Shown: piece by piece, positions 12,181 through 23,335 of the stretch
Numbering within the stretch: the stretch's first letter is position 1
How the letters are laid out: the number at the start of each line of letters is the position of its first letter
Assembly (NCBI RefSeq): GCF_000835495.1
Contig: NW_015622541.1
Location: 4,030,001-4,094,000 of the forward strand
Reading direction: 5' to 3'
Origin: Cladophialophora immunda
Taxonomy: Eukaryota; Ascomycota; Eurotiomycetes; Chaetothyriales; Herpotrichiellaceae
DNA: 64,000 bases
Position numbers and translations under genes: made by a program
Notes under the pieces: model-generated
Seen by the model: the letters and a program-made list of their open reading frames with translations, nothing else
What the model was told of the DNA's origin: nothing
Databases searched by the model: none

Positions 12181-12669
12181 AATCGTCGATAGCAGCACCC
12201 AGAATTGGAAAGTGGGAGGACGCGAGAACTGCAGCCTGAGCGGTGCCTCAGTATGATTCAATGTGACCAAGACTTGATTAGTAGAGCGAAGTCGTGCGGC
12301 GTCCAGGACAGCAGCTTGCCTACATGCGAAAATCATGTACTTCATAGGACCCTACTTCTCCCAAGATACTCGACTTAGACCATGAGGTATGACAGACATT
12401 CCAACGCCCACTGGCCCGATCAACAGTTGGAGCGAATAGTTGGCGCCGCCGGAGCTGGGCCTGCTACGACTCTGCTGGCATTGGAGGATGGTTTAACTTC
12501 CCGCGGATGCGTCCTTAGCAGCCGAGCGGGCCGGTAGTTAATCACAACCGAATCGCCCGCGAAGCAATGATGACGATAACCCAGCTTCCATCGGCCATCT
12601 ACCGAGTTTCCACTTTCTTCTTCTCAGGAAGACACGCCCCATGTTCGATATTAGCTGCTGTTGACAGCC
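12181..12669. other. intergenic, P450 to LaeA-like gene
   Basis: 489 bp between two co-directional genes. I see no gene, repeat or clear element. Confidence 0.4.
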
Positions 12670-14347
12670 ATGCAGGAACCCGACGAGGAGGTAACTGCCG
12701 ATGATCAAGTGCTGGTAGGCACTCATATCCGATTTATGTCGACCCTGTAATTGACGTCAGATTCCAGCAGGCCGACACAGATCAGGACTCAGCCCTCGAC
12801 CTGGTAGGTTGATAATGCCTTTGCACCAGAAGATAAGCAATAACACGTTTGACGCCATAGGGCGAAGACCAGATCTCAACAGCTTCGCTGACATCGACGA
12901 TCCGGAATTTCGTGATTGAGAACGGTCATACCTACCACGCGCTCAGTGCGGGAAGTCAGTGCTGCTTCCTGGCTATCATTTGAGATGGAGAGTCGAGACT
13001 AACGACCACTGCTTCCAGAATATATCCTGCCCAACGACGAGGTAAGACTTCGTCTTTCACTTCCCTTCGCTTAGGTCTGCTCCCGCTGATCAGTCTCACC
13101 GCAGCAAGAAAATGAAAGACTTGGTAGGTTTAAAGCATCAAATAAATCCATGGAAAAGTCTTCAGTCTGATCAAGGCAATGAACGTCGAAAGATATCCAA
13201 AACGAACACTTCCTAGCAACGTTTGATGGCCGTGCCCACTTTGCACCGGGAGCAGAGACAGCCCAACGAGTCCTGGATGTCGGCACTGGAACTGGCATCT
13301 GGGCAATCCAATACGGTATCGCGATTGTTCAGCCCGCTTCCTCGAGCTCTTGCTGATGAACGTTGCAGCCGATGCCCACCCCGCAGCACAGGTATCAGGT
13401 TCCTGCGATCTGGCTTGTCACCGCCGCGATGTACTGACTGCCGTTGCTTTGAAGGTTATCGGCGTCGATTTAAGCCCCATACAACCTAGGAAGTGCGTGA
13501 GAGAAGGTGTGGGCAGTATTTCCGCGACGACTGACGACAACGCAGTGTCCCACCGAATTGCTCATTTGAGATCGACGACGTCGAACAAGAGTGGACATGG
13601 TCGTTCCCATTTGATTACATCTTCAGTAGAATGATGGTGGGCAGTTTTGCTGACTGGCCGAGTTTTATCGGCCGAGCCTATGAGTATGTTCATGCGCTTG
13701 CTCAATGACATTCCCGTTTGGAGTCTGTTTGACTTGCAACATCCTACCCATCCGCCTCCTTCCACGCTCGGACATGGGACTGACGAAATTTCTGACTTTT
13801 GCTCGCTAAGGAATCTAACCCCTGGCGGCTGGCTGGAGCTCCAGGACTGTATTTTCCCTCTTGGGACCGATGATGGGACTTTCCACGAAGGGCAGACGAT
13901 CTACGAATGGAGCTCTCTACTGCTCGAAGCCAGTGAGCAGCTGGGACGATCGTTGGGCGCTGCCGTCCGCCACCGCGACCACATGATAGCCGCCGGCTTC
14001 ACCAACGTGGCCGTGAGGCATTTCAAGTGGCCTTCGAACCATTGGCCAAAGGACTCCAAGCGCAAGCTCGTTGGGCTCTGGACGCTAGCGAATATCGGCG
14101 AGGGTCTCGAGGGCCTGAGCATGGCGCTGTTGTCGCGGGGCCACGGCTGGACGCGGGAACAGGTGCTGGGATACCTCCCTGCGGTGCGCAGAGATCTACA
14201 AGATACGAGGATCCACGCGTACTGGCCTATGTGAGTGGTTGTCGCTTCTAGGTCGTCTCGGCCCGTGTTTCTTGAGTGCTAACCATTCCGTGCAGAATTG
14301 TCGTCTGGGGCCAGAAACCGAAACCTGCCACTCCGTCCGGACAATAG
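12670..14347 (+). CDS. LaeA-like (TAM-domain) SAM-dependent methyltransferase, 11 exons
   Basis: Exons: 12670-12714, 12768-12803, 12861-12954, 13019-13041, 13105-13123, 13193-13315, 13369-13391, 13455-13492, 13546-13683, 13811-14230 and 14296-14347; every intron is GT..AG and all phases close, giving 336 aa. The spliced protein shows the LaeA-type series: STASLTSTIRNFVIENGHTY, YILPNDEQENERLD, the SAM motif VLDVGTGTGIWAI, VIGVDLSPIQP, VPPNCSFEIDD and LTPGGWLELQD. LaeA proteins influence secondary metabolism and development from the nucleus, but many LaeA-like paralogues sit next to metabolic genes and may methylate small molecules. Exons 4, 5 and 7 are only 23, 19 and 23 nt. The gene can look like a set of unrelated small frames if the introns are missed. 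The neighbouring P450 is on the same strand. Confidence 0.88.
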
Positions 14348-14913
14348 CGAGAATAGTGATAAAAACATATCTTTAGCTCGCATCGCATTTTACAGTGGCC
14401 TCGCCGCCTGGTATGTGGTCAGGCTGTGGACCGTGAGATAGCTGGCGCATTCTCCCGGCCGGGTGACAGCCAATGCACTCCGTGAACACTCCAGCCCTTC
14501 CAGAAGTACCGATTATCGAGCAATCAGGCCAGGAGGTAGGCAACAGGCCAGGAAAGGCAGCCGTCTCCCACGATTCAGCCGATCCCCTAGCGAATTTCAG
14601 CTAGCGAGATTTCGGACGAGTGCTTGCTTCTCTGCTTCACCCCCGCTCCCAACGTCAAGGCGCTTAGACAGGCACGCGATTCGCTATCGCCCCACTTTGT
14701 TGTCCGTGTGTTTCGCCCTCATTGGCCCTACCATGAAGTCGTATCTCAGCTCGATTTCAGCCGCAATGGCAAAGTTATGAAGAAGCCAGCCTCCTCAGGA
14801 ATCTCAGCCTTCGTCCTGTTCTGCTTGAATAAGCCACCCGTCTCCTAGGTTCTGCCTTTGAAATTCTTGTCCGATTGTTGCATGGTCTTGTTACCAACTT
14901 CAAACGGCGGACG
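14348..14913. other. intergenic before NLR gene
   Basis: 566 bp, presumed promoter of the NLR-like gene. Short open frames here carry no recognisable features. Confidence 0.4.
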
Positions 14914-17900
14914 ATGGCCAAATCCACGAAAGCTAAGGCTGAAACCAATGCATTGACATTTGAAGACGGCCAAGGCGACAAATCAACGAAGACTCCAGGT
15001 ATTCTATGGAAGGAGGCCATACAAAGGTTTCTGGACGAGAATCATATCAAGATTGAAACGTTGGAGTTGAATGGTGAATTTGGAGATGCGGACGACGGCG
15101 TCGAAAAGGCTTCCCAAATGTTCCAGAGAGCACGACATCCCAAGAATAAAACCGACAAGGTCGTGAAAGCTGTGGGCGGATGCTTGGACTTTATAGATGG
15201 CACTGTTGACTTTCTCAAGGACGCCGTGCCCGACGGCGTGAGCTATTCCTAGCTTTCCCTCCAAAACACGGCCCCGCTCTGACTACAATTATTAGTATGG
15301 CACGCCGGCAAAGGTCATTGCCGGTACGATTTCTTATATGATCCAGGTTTGGGATAGGTCAAGCGTAATTGAAGGCGAACCAACTGACAGACCGTGAGGC
15401 GGCCAGAAATATGACGGACGACTTTGATCTGATCGAAGAGACCTTCGAGAGTATCCACGAAGCAATAAAGGACATCGGTCTCCTCAAAGACCGCCACACT
15501 CAGCAAGACCACTTTACGAATCGCCTCATGGACATATTCCTCAAACTGTTCGAATTCTGTCAATTTAGCACCAAAATGTTCCGGGAATACAGCCGGAAGA
15601 GTGAGTTGCCGTCGAAACTGAGAGAGAGAACCCATCAATTCTGACCTCCTAGACAGGGCTGTACATCGCAGCGCTCATGAAGGGGAGAAACAAGAATATC
15701 CAGAAGAAGTGCAACGAAGTCAATACGGCCATTTTACTCTTCCGAGCGACAGTGCCGCTCAAAATCCTCGAGGTGACTGTTGACATGAACAAAAAGATTG
15801 ACGACCTGCCCAGCAGTCTGGTAGGTGCACTGCAGCGGATGAACCTCAAGGCGTCTGAGATGCAGCAAATTTTTGGTTCCAAGAAATCCATCACGGTTGA
15901 GAAGATCATGAAGAGCTTTAAGGACACCGGCCTCGATGTTGAAGCCAAGCATTTCATGGAAAAGCAGATGACTCTAATAAACAGCCACATCGCCCCAGAC
16001 ACGTTTCTGTGGTTGAAAGACGAACCGTTCTACAAATCGTGGCTCAGTGGCCAGGCCTCACCATTCATTTACGTCTCAGGCTCCTCTGGTGCTGGGAAGA
16101 CTTATCTGACATGCAAGTACTACAGTCTGATTCAAGCAAATACAAAATCTAGTCAGATGGGCGCCGAGTTGGAGGGGAGCCGGCAGAGCATATCTGTGGC
16201 ATGTTTCCTTTTCGAGTCAGGCAAAGAGGATGCACAATCTTTCCAGGCCGTCCTCGCTACTCTAATTTTGCAGATTGCCGAGCAGGATCCCAAACTCTGC
16301 GAGTCAATGGGGAGAGAGCTGGAGAAGATGCCAAAAGGTGACGTTGATCTGAGCATCAAATTCCTCTGGGAGAATTTGGTCTTGAAGAAATTCGAGAGGG
16401 CTTCGGAAGCATCGAGGATTTGCTATATTCTCCTGGACGGTGTCGAGCAAATGAAGCAGGATCACTGTCAGAGCATGTTGAAACGTTTCCAGGCCTTGGA
16501 TGGCGACAGGCACTGCGTTCGCGTCATGATGACAGGACCGCCCCAAATGCTCGAGAAACTGGGTCTGAAGACCTTGCTCAAGATCGATTTGGACGAGAAA
16601 ACGAAATCCAAAGGAGACATCTCGAAGATTATCGACCACCGCATCAAAAATTCCAAGAACCTCAAGAATTGCTCGGCCGCTGCCCAGGAGCAGATAAAAC
16701 AAAAACTCTACTCCTGGAAAGAAAGTTAGTGATTGCCTTCCGACGTACTGTATGCAAGGTCCACCGTTTTGACGTCTCTGGAATCTAGGCGCGATGTCCT
16801 CCGTTGATCTGATGCTCAGCGTCATGGAAGATAGTGGAGGTGACGAGACTGCTGCAATTCAAAAACTGCAAGGCGCAGACAGCCCCGAATGGCTCTACAA
16901 GACCATGATCGACATCGTCAAAGCCGAGACCAAGAGGAGCGGCGACGATCAGAAGAGCCTCGAAAAGTTGTTTGCATGGTGCACCTACGCAAAGCAACCT
17001 CTACGTGTAGACCAACTGCAACTTCTCTGGGCTCTGGATACTTCGTCGGACAAATTCGATGTCAAAATGGAGATTGAGGGAAAGTCGTCAAGGTATGCAG
17101 GCAAACAGAATATCTATCTGACATCCACCGGGACCCCTACCCTGCCAACCGGGAACCTTCTAGTCCGACAGCTGACCCCTGGGAATAGTTTGCTCTACAC
17201 CAAGAAGACAGCGGAGAATCGGCCAACGTCATATAGCGACACAGAAATCATGCCCATGGCTAACGTGGAGCACGAATATGTCTTCTTCCGACAGGCCGCC
17301 TTCAAAGAATATCTGGAAGGAAACAAGAACAATATGATTGGGAATCCCGTTCAAGAGAGAGTGAATATTTTCATCACACTTTGTGAGATCCTCTGTGGCC
17401 AGAATGCCATTGGACATTCTTCCAGACAATCATTTCGCGAGTATGCAACCGTCACTTTCGTGGAGCATTTCAAGGATATAGATATCAGACAGACCACCCC
17501 GAAACAGAGTGCTGACGTCGTTGAAGCTTTGTCCCGAGTACTGACCAACGACAACAACGTCTGTGCCGTTTTCGAGGAGGTCATGGATCGCCTGGGGAGA
17601 GACTACGTGGAGTTTGACCTATACGACACTTTTCGCCCCGACACCATCTTCGGGAGCTGGAAACGGGCCAATAAATTGCTTGTCTGGGCCAAGAAGCTGC
17701 ACTTTTACGAGGAGGAGGAGCTGTCATCTCGCGCGAGAGACTGGGTTGAGGCAAGTATCAAAGCGCCACAAAAGATGCTAGAGACTCTGGGCCATGGCCA
17801 TCTCGAGAACTGGGCGCGCGCGGTGACTGAGCAAGATGCAACTGTCCCTTATATACTTGCTTGCCGCGCCCTGTCAACGGTAGGGAACGAACCCCGATGC

Positions 17901-20069
17901 AGCAGCTTCAGACTCTGACCTTGCTTTCAGACTGGATTACCTGGGGTTGTTTACGCGGAAAAGACTGGGAAGGAAGCAACTGCGATGCTGGAATATGGGC
18001 GCGAGCACTGTTTCAAAGACTCTGTGAGACTGGCTCGTGCCCGAATCTCGGCAGCCTTATTGTTGAACACCAATTCGAATACCCCCGAGGACCGGGACGT
18101 GGCCGCCAAACTATATGAAACAAATATCAAGCTGAAGGAGACCCCTGGTCCGGAAAAGTTCTACTCTTCTCTTGGACTAGCTGAGTACCATACCAACACC
18201 GGAACCGATGATGACCCTCCAGATCTTGTTCATAAGAAGTGGGAAGCCGTGCAGAAGTACACGGGCTATACGCTCCAGCAATGGAACGACGAGAAGGGAG
18301 CACTCGGCTCCCAATTGAACAATGAACGTTGTACCGAGGCGTACTTGCTCGAGGCTCGAGCCTGGACGAAACTAGGCAATGACACCAAAGCGCTCGACAC
18401 CTGCAAACGTGCCTTACAGCCTGGCGTGCTACAATTCAGCTCGAAGATCCTCGAATTTTTAACCATGATTACCGAGATATATTTCAAGGAGAGAAATTTT
18501 GCCAAGGTCGTCGACGAAGTTCAGCAACAGCCGCATCAAATCAAATGCGAGTGGATACTGTCTCGGTCGGAGGACTGGACCGACAAGGACGACCATCTGC
18601 GACAAGCCGCGGTATTATCCCGACGAGTGGACGTCCTCATTCATTTGTACGAAGAAGCAATCGATTACTGGCAGCCCCTTTCACCGTTCATGGCTGGGAC
18701 CCTGCAGGTCGAGCTAGCTGTGGTGTACAGGCACGACGCACGCACAACCAAGATGGCGGAGGGAGTTCTGGACAGCATGATCGTGGCCATCAGGGCCGAT
18801 CCCAACATGTTGAAAGGGGGCCTCATTCAATCCATCTTCCCCGCGATGGTGGACATCCTCTACGAAAACTTCAGCCTCACTTCGTCCGACGAAGCCAAGA
18901 AAAAGGTCATGGCGAAGCTAGAGGATCTCATCAACGAGTTTGCGCCAACCGTGCCGAGAGGCGCCCTCGAGCAGATCCATCTGGCTGCCGCAATGATTAC
19001 CCTGGCGAAAATGCAGAGAAAATCCGGACCGGAAGGAGCCAAACAGGCGCTGGTCTGGGCCGAGCGCGCATTCCAATATTGTATCGACGATCTCGAGGAC
19101 TCGGTCGGATCCAACGATTGCAGCGCATTCCGTGCGCTTGCCAAAGTTTTGATGTTTGCGGGGCTCGAGGTGGAAGCCGTCGTTGCTTTGTCGCTCTGGT
19201 TTTCAGAGGTCAGAGTGTATGACGACTCAATGCCACGCTATTCCCGTCCGGTCGACCAGCCTGTGACAGAGAGTATCATCTTGGCAGAAGACGAAGGCAT
19301 TGTCGCAGAATCCCAACACGAAATTTCGGTTGGAACCAGCCCATTACCGAAGATGCACCCGGAAAAAGAGGGAGATGGAGAAGATATCTCGGTAAGAAAG
19401 TCGTCCACAATTGACCATGAAGCCTTGGCCCAAGCAGATCCGCCAAACGGACATTTGGGCGTCAGTCATCCGGCGACATCGGCCGGTTCTACTGACGGTG
19501 GACGCCAATCTCCCGAGCAATCGGAGATACAAACTCAAGAGGCAGAACGGAGCCCCCTCGAAGCCGGCGACCATCCTCTCAACAACTACCATGCCCCCGT
19601 AACAAATGGCATATTGGCGGAAGTGCCTGAAGATGCAGGATCTCAGTCTCAGATCCCTGATGGAATCTTGCCCGGTCAAGAAGACGAACAGAGGCTCCCT
19701 AGTTTGGATGACCCCGAGGAGAACAGAGAGGACATAATCGAGGGTAACATTACGTGCAACGGGCCCTGCGATCACCCCGTTTTGACTAGGTGGCTCCCGG
19801 GGGTCAAGTTCTTCTACTGTCTGGATTGCGAAGACGTCGACCTCTGCGCCGCCTGCTACGCCGCCCAAGTCAAATACTTCACCGAGAACGGCGACGGATT
19901 TTGGATGAAGTGTTGCTGGGCTCGACATGAATTCCTCGCGGTGCCGATCGACGGCTGGAAGGGCGTCAAGGATGGAATGATCTGGATCGGCGACAAGAAG
20001 AAGTCGTGGGTGGATTGGTTGGCCTCGGTCAAGGAGAAATGGAAATGGCAGATGGGAACCGCAAAGTAG
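14914..20069 (+). CDS. NLR-like STAND protein: Goodbye domain, P-loop NTPase, TPR-like helices, ZZ-like zinc finger
   Basis: Exons: 14914-15237, a short exon from 15296, then 15375-15600, 15657-16724, 16789-17879 and 17931-20069, about 1630 aa. The N-terminal 200 residues (LWKEAIQRFLDEN, then PAKVIAGTISYMI) resemble the fungal STAND N-terminal Goodbye domain. The NTPase has Walker A GSSGAGKT (about residue 340) and Walker B YILLDGVEQ (about 455), with a winged-helix-like part (FAWCTYAKQPLRVDQLQLLW). Residues about 930-1330 are helical and TPR-like. The C-terminus has a ZZ-like finger (CNGPCDHP, CLDCEDVDLCAACY, CCWARH). Such proteins are candidate sensors in fungal non-self recognition; the ligand is unknown. 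The join between exons 2 and 3 is uncertain: the conserved reading needs a 28-nt intron (15347-15374), while conventional introns remove conserved residues. A sequence error or inactivating change is possible. Confidence 0.8.
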
Positions 20070-20550
20070 CGCCCGAACTTGTGTTGGATGTTATAGGTGT
20101 CGGGACCGACGCCATATAGTCAGTAGGCACTGATGGATCGGACATTTGTACGCGATCAACTGTCTGTAGCTCTTATAGATAACGACTTAACGCCTTTGAA
20201 GTAAGTCGGTAGGATGGTGTTGCTACAAGGGGTAGCTTATAGAGTGGGGTTCGGCCCTAGAATACCAAGAAGCTTAAACTGAGAGTTCCCATCTCCCGCG
20301 TCTCTAGTTGATCTCACTCCTCGAAGTCGACCTCGTCTTTGCCCAGAACACAGCCCCTGCACAGCCCCCCTCTCCTGGACTTGGCTGCTTCGATCACGTG
20401 CAACACTGTATAACCCCGCCAGGACTTGGAAGTCATGGGACCTGTTCATCTCCCTCCGACTCAATGTTCATTGTCGTCCTTTGCATTTTTCACAACATCT
20501 AACGAGCTGAAGCACGTACGTACGTATCCTCGGGCCAGAACGATAGCCCG
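20070..20550. other. intergenic, NLR gene to GRDP-like gene
   Basis: 481 bp between co-directional genes. A short tandem run of ACGT units (cgtacgtacgta) lies at about 20516-20525. Nothing else is recognised. Confidence 0.4.
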
Positions 20551-22026
20551 ATGTCAATCTTCAGTCGCGTTCGCGGACGACTCTCCGAGGCCGAGGATCA
20601 GGCGCCCGTCGATCCGCATGAATGGCGGCTCCCATCTGTGTACTCCATATCAAAACCAGGTAGCCGAGACACAGTCATCCCAAATCCAAGAATATTTCGA
20701 AACGCCTTTGTGCCCAGGGGAGCGACCGATGGAAGAGCGGGAACCAGCCTCGTCTATCCTGACATCAGCCACGCCGCGGTGCACTTGGCCTTGCTTGAAA
20801 GTTTCCGAGGACTGAGGCTCACCGCCGGGAGGCTCGACGTGGACGTGGAAAAGCCAGCAGTATCTTCTGAGAAAGCCGAGCCGGCGGAACACCCTGCGCG
20901 GACTCGGCTGCCGGCATCAGAGCGGTGGGACTTGCTGATCCGACTGGCCGTGACCCGCTTCACGGCCTGGTGGACGAACATCGACCGCATCCTCTATCAT
21001 GCCACGGCCTTTACTCACCACGCTGGCGGCAACTCGGTGGTGCAATTGACGAAGGACTACCTCCCTCCCTTGGACGTGCTTCTGGTCTGGTACGCCTTCA
21101 TGCTCGACGAAGACACTTACACGGCTGCGTGCCATGGTCGAGGGACACCGAGGCTGGGAGAGCTTTGTTTCCCCTGGCCTGCCATTCGAGACGTGCTCGA
21201 CCTGGACGCCATGACCTACAAGCTACCACCGCCGGCGGCGAATCTCTTCTCGACCTTGACATCCCAGTCGGCAGACATTCTCACGTACCTCGAAGGGCCT
21301 CCGGCGTATAGCGAGTCTCCCGAATTGCCCCTCGAAATCGACCTCTTTGCCGAAGTCAAGCGGTGCGAGAGGTTCATCGAGGACGCCCATCGTCTCTTAT
21401 GGATCCGCTCGCCCGCGTTGAAGGGCTCGCTGGAACGATCGAGCATCCAGTATCTGGAGTTCCGGCTCTCCACGGGCCCTGCAGACCTCCCACCATACGA
21501 CATCCCCTTTGGCGTGGAATTGATCTGGAAAACCCACAAGCTCTACCCCAGCCTCTACCGGCTCTTTCGGCAAGAAATCACCCCAACGTTTCCCGATTCG
21601 AAATCACCAAATCCTCCTCCTCAGACCGCGGTCGACCCCCTCGCGCGAGCAGGACATCCATCACCCTCGGAGTGCTGCTGCTGCTGGACCTGCGAGCGGA
21701 TCCGTGACGACTTGCCCTCTTTCCGCTACGACCGGTCCGCATCGGCTCTATCCTTGCCAGTCTCCCCAGCCCAACTCCGCAGCATCCAGGACGACCTCGG
21801 CTTCTACCGGGCGGTCGAGAAAGCACGAGGGAGCCGGTTGCCCCTGCCCACCCGGCCGCCGACCGCAGCGGAGAAGACGGCCGAGGCGCTGGAGGCGCAG
21901 AAGCAAGCAGCGGCGGGCTGGCTCCCTGGCTTGAACGAGTACATGGTCACGTTGCCGAACGGGGAGAGGAAGATCAAGAGGGCCAGGGCCAAGCACGCGC
22001 GTGCGATTTATGGAATGATGGTTTGA
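20551..22026 (+). CDS. GRDP1/DUF1399-like protein
   Basis: Single exon, 491 aa, beginning MSIFSRVRGRLSEAED. The central part has RLAVTRFTAWW, then YLPPLDVLLVWYAFMLD, and FPWPAIRDVLDLDAM. This is the fungal version of the region shared with plant glycine-rich-domain proteins (GRDP1/DUF1399), where the pattern is 'PPLDV-x-VWH-x-HML'. Here the usual His after Trp is Tyr. A Cys-rich CCCCWTCERIRDDLPSF segment (about residues 375-392) is also typical. The C-terminus is basic (ERKIKRARAKHARAIYG). There is no signal peptide or membrane segment. Function is not established; a plant homologue has been linked to stress responses. I am fairly sure of the family and cannot assign a role. Confidence 0.75.
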   Translation: MSIFSRVRGRLSEAEDQAPVDPHEWRLPSVYSISKPGSRDTVIPNPRIFRNAFVPRGATDGRAGTSLVYPDISHAAVHLALLESFRGLRLTAGRLDVDVEKPAVSSEKAEPAEHPARTRLPASERWDLLIRLAVTRFTAWWTNIDRILYHATAFTHHAGGNSVVQLTKDYLPPLDVLLVWYAFMLDEDTYTAACHGRGTPRLGELCFPWPAIRDVLDLDAMTYKLPPPAANLFSTLTSQSADILTYLEGPPAYSESPELPLEIDLFAEVKRCERFIEDAHRLLWIRSPALKGSLERSSIQYLEFRLSTGPADLPPYDIPFGVELIWKTHKLYPSLYRLFRQEITPTFPDSKSPNPPPQTAVDPLARAGHPSPSECCCCWTCERIRDDLPSFRYDRSASALSLPVSPAQLRSIQDDLGFYRAVEKARGSRLPLPTRPPTAAEKTAEALEAQKQAAAGWLPGLNEYMVTLPNGERKIKRARAKHARAIYGMMV

Positions 22027-22540
22027 GAAAAGAAAAAAAAAAGAAGGGGCCAGGATACTTGGGGATTGAATGAAGGCTGCTCGCATGAGTCTGGCCTCAG
22101 CCCACCCAATTTCTAGTCTGCATGCACCATGTCCAACCAAGTATGAACCCCCCCCCCCCCCCCCCAGGCAGAAACGGCCCCAAAAATCAAATCAAGACAT
22201 GAAGCGTGCACGGCGCCAGCACACAGGGGGAAACCCACCTCGGCAACGCCAACCACCCTCCCGACACTCCTTCCTGACGTGCGTTTGAGTCTTGGACGCA
22301 CTACTCTAGTGCAGTTGGTTTGATCGTTTGCGTCCTCCGGGCCAGGTTTTCCACAGATCATGAATTCGGGGCCGATGGGAGGCAGGCTATGTATGGTCAC
22401 GGGTACCGAGGAAAGTACCCGTATCAACAATTAAGCCTACTGCCTTGCCCATCCAAACGTCTACGGAGTGCTATGAGGCTCGATGGAGGAGCACGATGAA
22501 TTCTACAGGTCCTGGGGCCCGTCTGACTATATACCTTCGA
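22027..22540. other. intergenic, 3' of GRDP-like gene
   Basis: Contains the GRDP-like 3' region with an A-rich stretch just after the stop and an 18-base C homopolymer. No gene is supported. The AT-rich relic begins at its right end. Confidence 0.4.
22148..22165. repeat. poly(C) homopolymer, 18 nt
   Basis: An uninterrupted run of 18 C residues is read directly. On the other strand it is a G run that could form a quadruplex; it is also a place where length errors are likely. Confidence 0.9.
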
Positions 22541-23335
22541 GTAATTAATGCAGGGTTTTTATCTCAGATAAATCAGACCCTTACCTCAGGTGGCCTAGTG
22601 GCCATTAGCGTTACACGCTAACTTTTTACGGAGTAAAAAGCCTTCGTAAAAGGGTCTAAGCACTAATACGTATAAATAGCCTATTATCGCGTTCATAACT
22701 AAGTAAATATATAGAATTTTATCGCGTTCGTTATATTTTCCCGATTTCTTTAACTATAACGGCTAATTAGTATAAGAAATATATATATAATATCTTTAAA
22801 ATTCTTTTACTTATAGAACTTACTTTTCCGTTTTCGAAAGAATTAAGAATTTATTAAGATATCCTTAAATTCCTAATCTAACTTAATAATCTTTAAGACT
22901 TTAAGACTACTTTAATAATAAATAAAGTTAATAACTATATAACTAATAGTAAATATTTAAAGATTATTAGTACTAAAATAGATATCTAAGAGCTTAATTT
23001 AACTAGAGTAATATAAAGATGCCTATATTAAGTTTCTTATCGCTATTATCTACCTTTAATAATATAATTAAGGAAAATACTCTATCTATATAAGAGTTAA
23101 TACTAAAAGACTCTAAGAGTCTATAAGAGAAGATTATATAGACTATAGACAGTATCTATAAATTCTCTTCTTATATATATTAGATCTAGACTCTAGTATC
23201 ACTATATAACTTCGATCCTATAAGGTCGCTCTTAGTATATTATAAGCTTTAGTAATAGATTGTACACTCTATTTAGGATCTTATTTAAGAGCTTAAAGGG
23301 TGCTTAAAGGGTAAGGAGTATTCTAGCTTCTTTCT
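22541..23335. repeat. AT-rich, TpA-rich island (RIP-like repeat relic)
   Basis: About 800 bp is strikingly rich in A and T, with many TA steps and few CA or TG steps, unlike the flanking DNA. Stops occur in all frames. This is the look of a repeat mutated by RIP (C-to-T at CpA), a Pezizomycotina process. The original element cannot be identified. It marks the left border of the metabolic island at 23.9-35 kb. Confidence 0.7.
22575..22657 (+). other. tRNA-like folded element
   Basis: An outer 8-bp stem AGACCCTT/AAGGGTCT encloses a string of hairpins: GGCC-TAGT-GGCC, a 5-bp stem with 7-nt loop (TTAGC GTTACAC GCTAA, with T at loop position 2 as U33), and CTTTTTAC-GGA-GTAAAAAG. TGGCCTAGTGG fits the tRNA A-box consensus. 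A good B box (GGTTCGANNCC) is absent; the nearest is TTCGTAAAA. This could be a decayed tRNA or the head of a tRNA-derived SINE at the edge of the AT-rich relic. The base pairing is seen; the identity is inference. Confidence 0.4.

Noticed and set aside
12181..14347. LaeA-like locus read as a pseudogene because of many stops
   Set aside because: All stops fall in introns; eleven exons close in frame and restore every motif.
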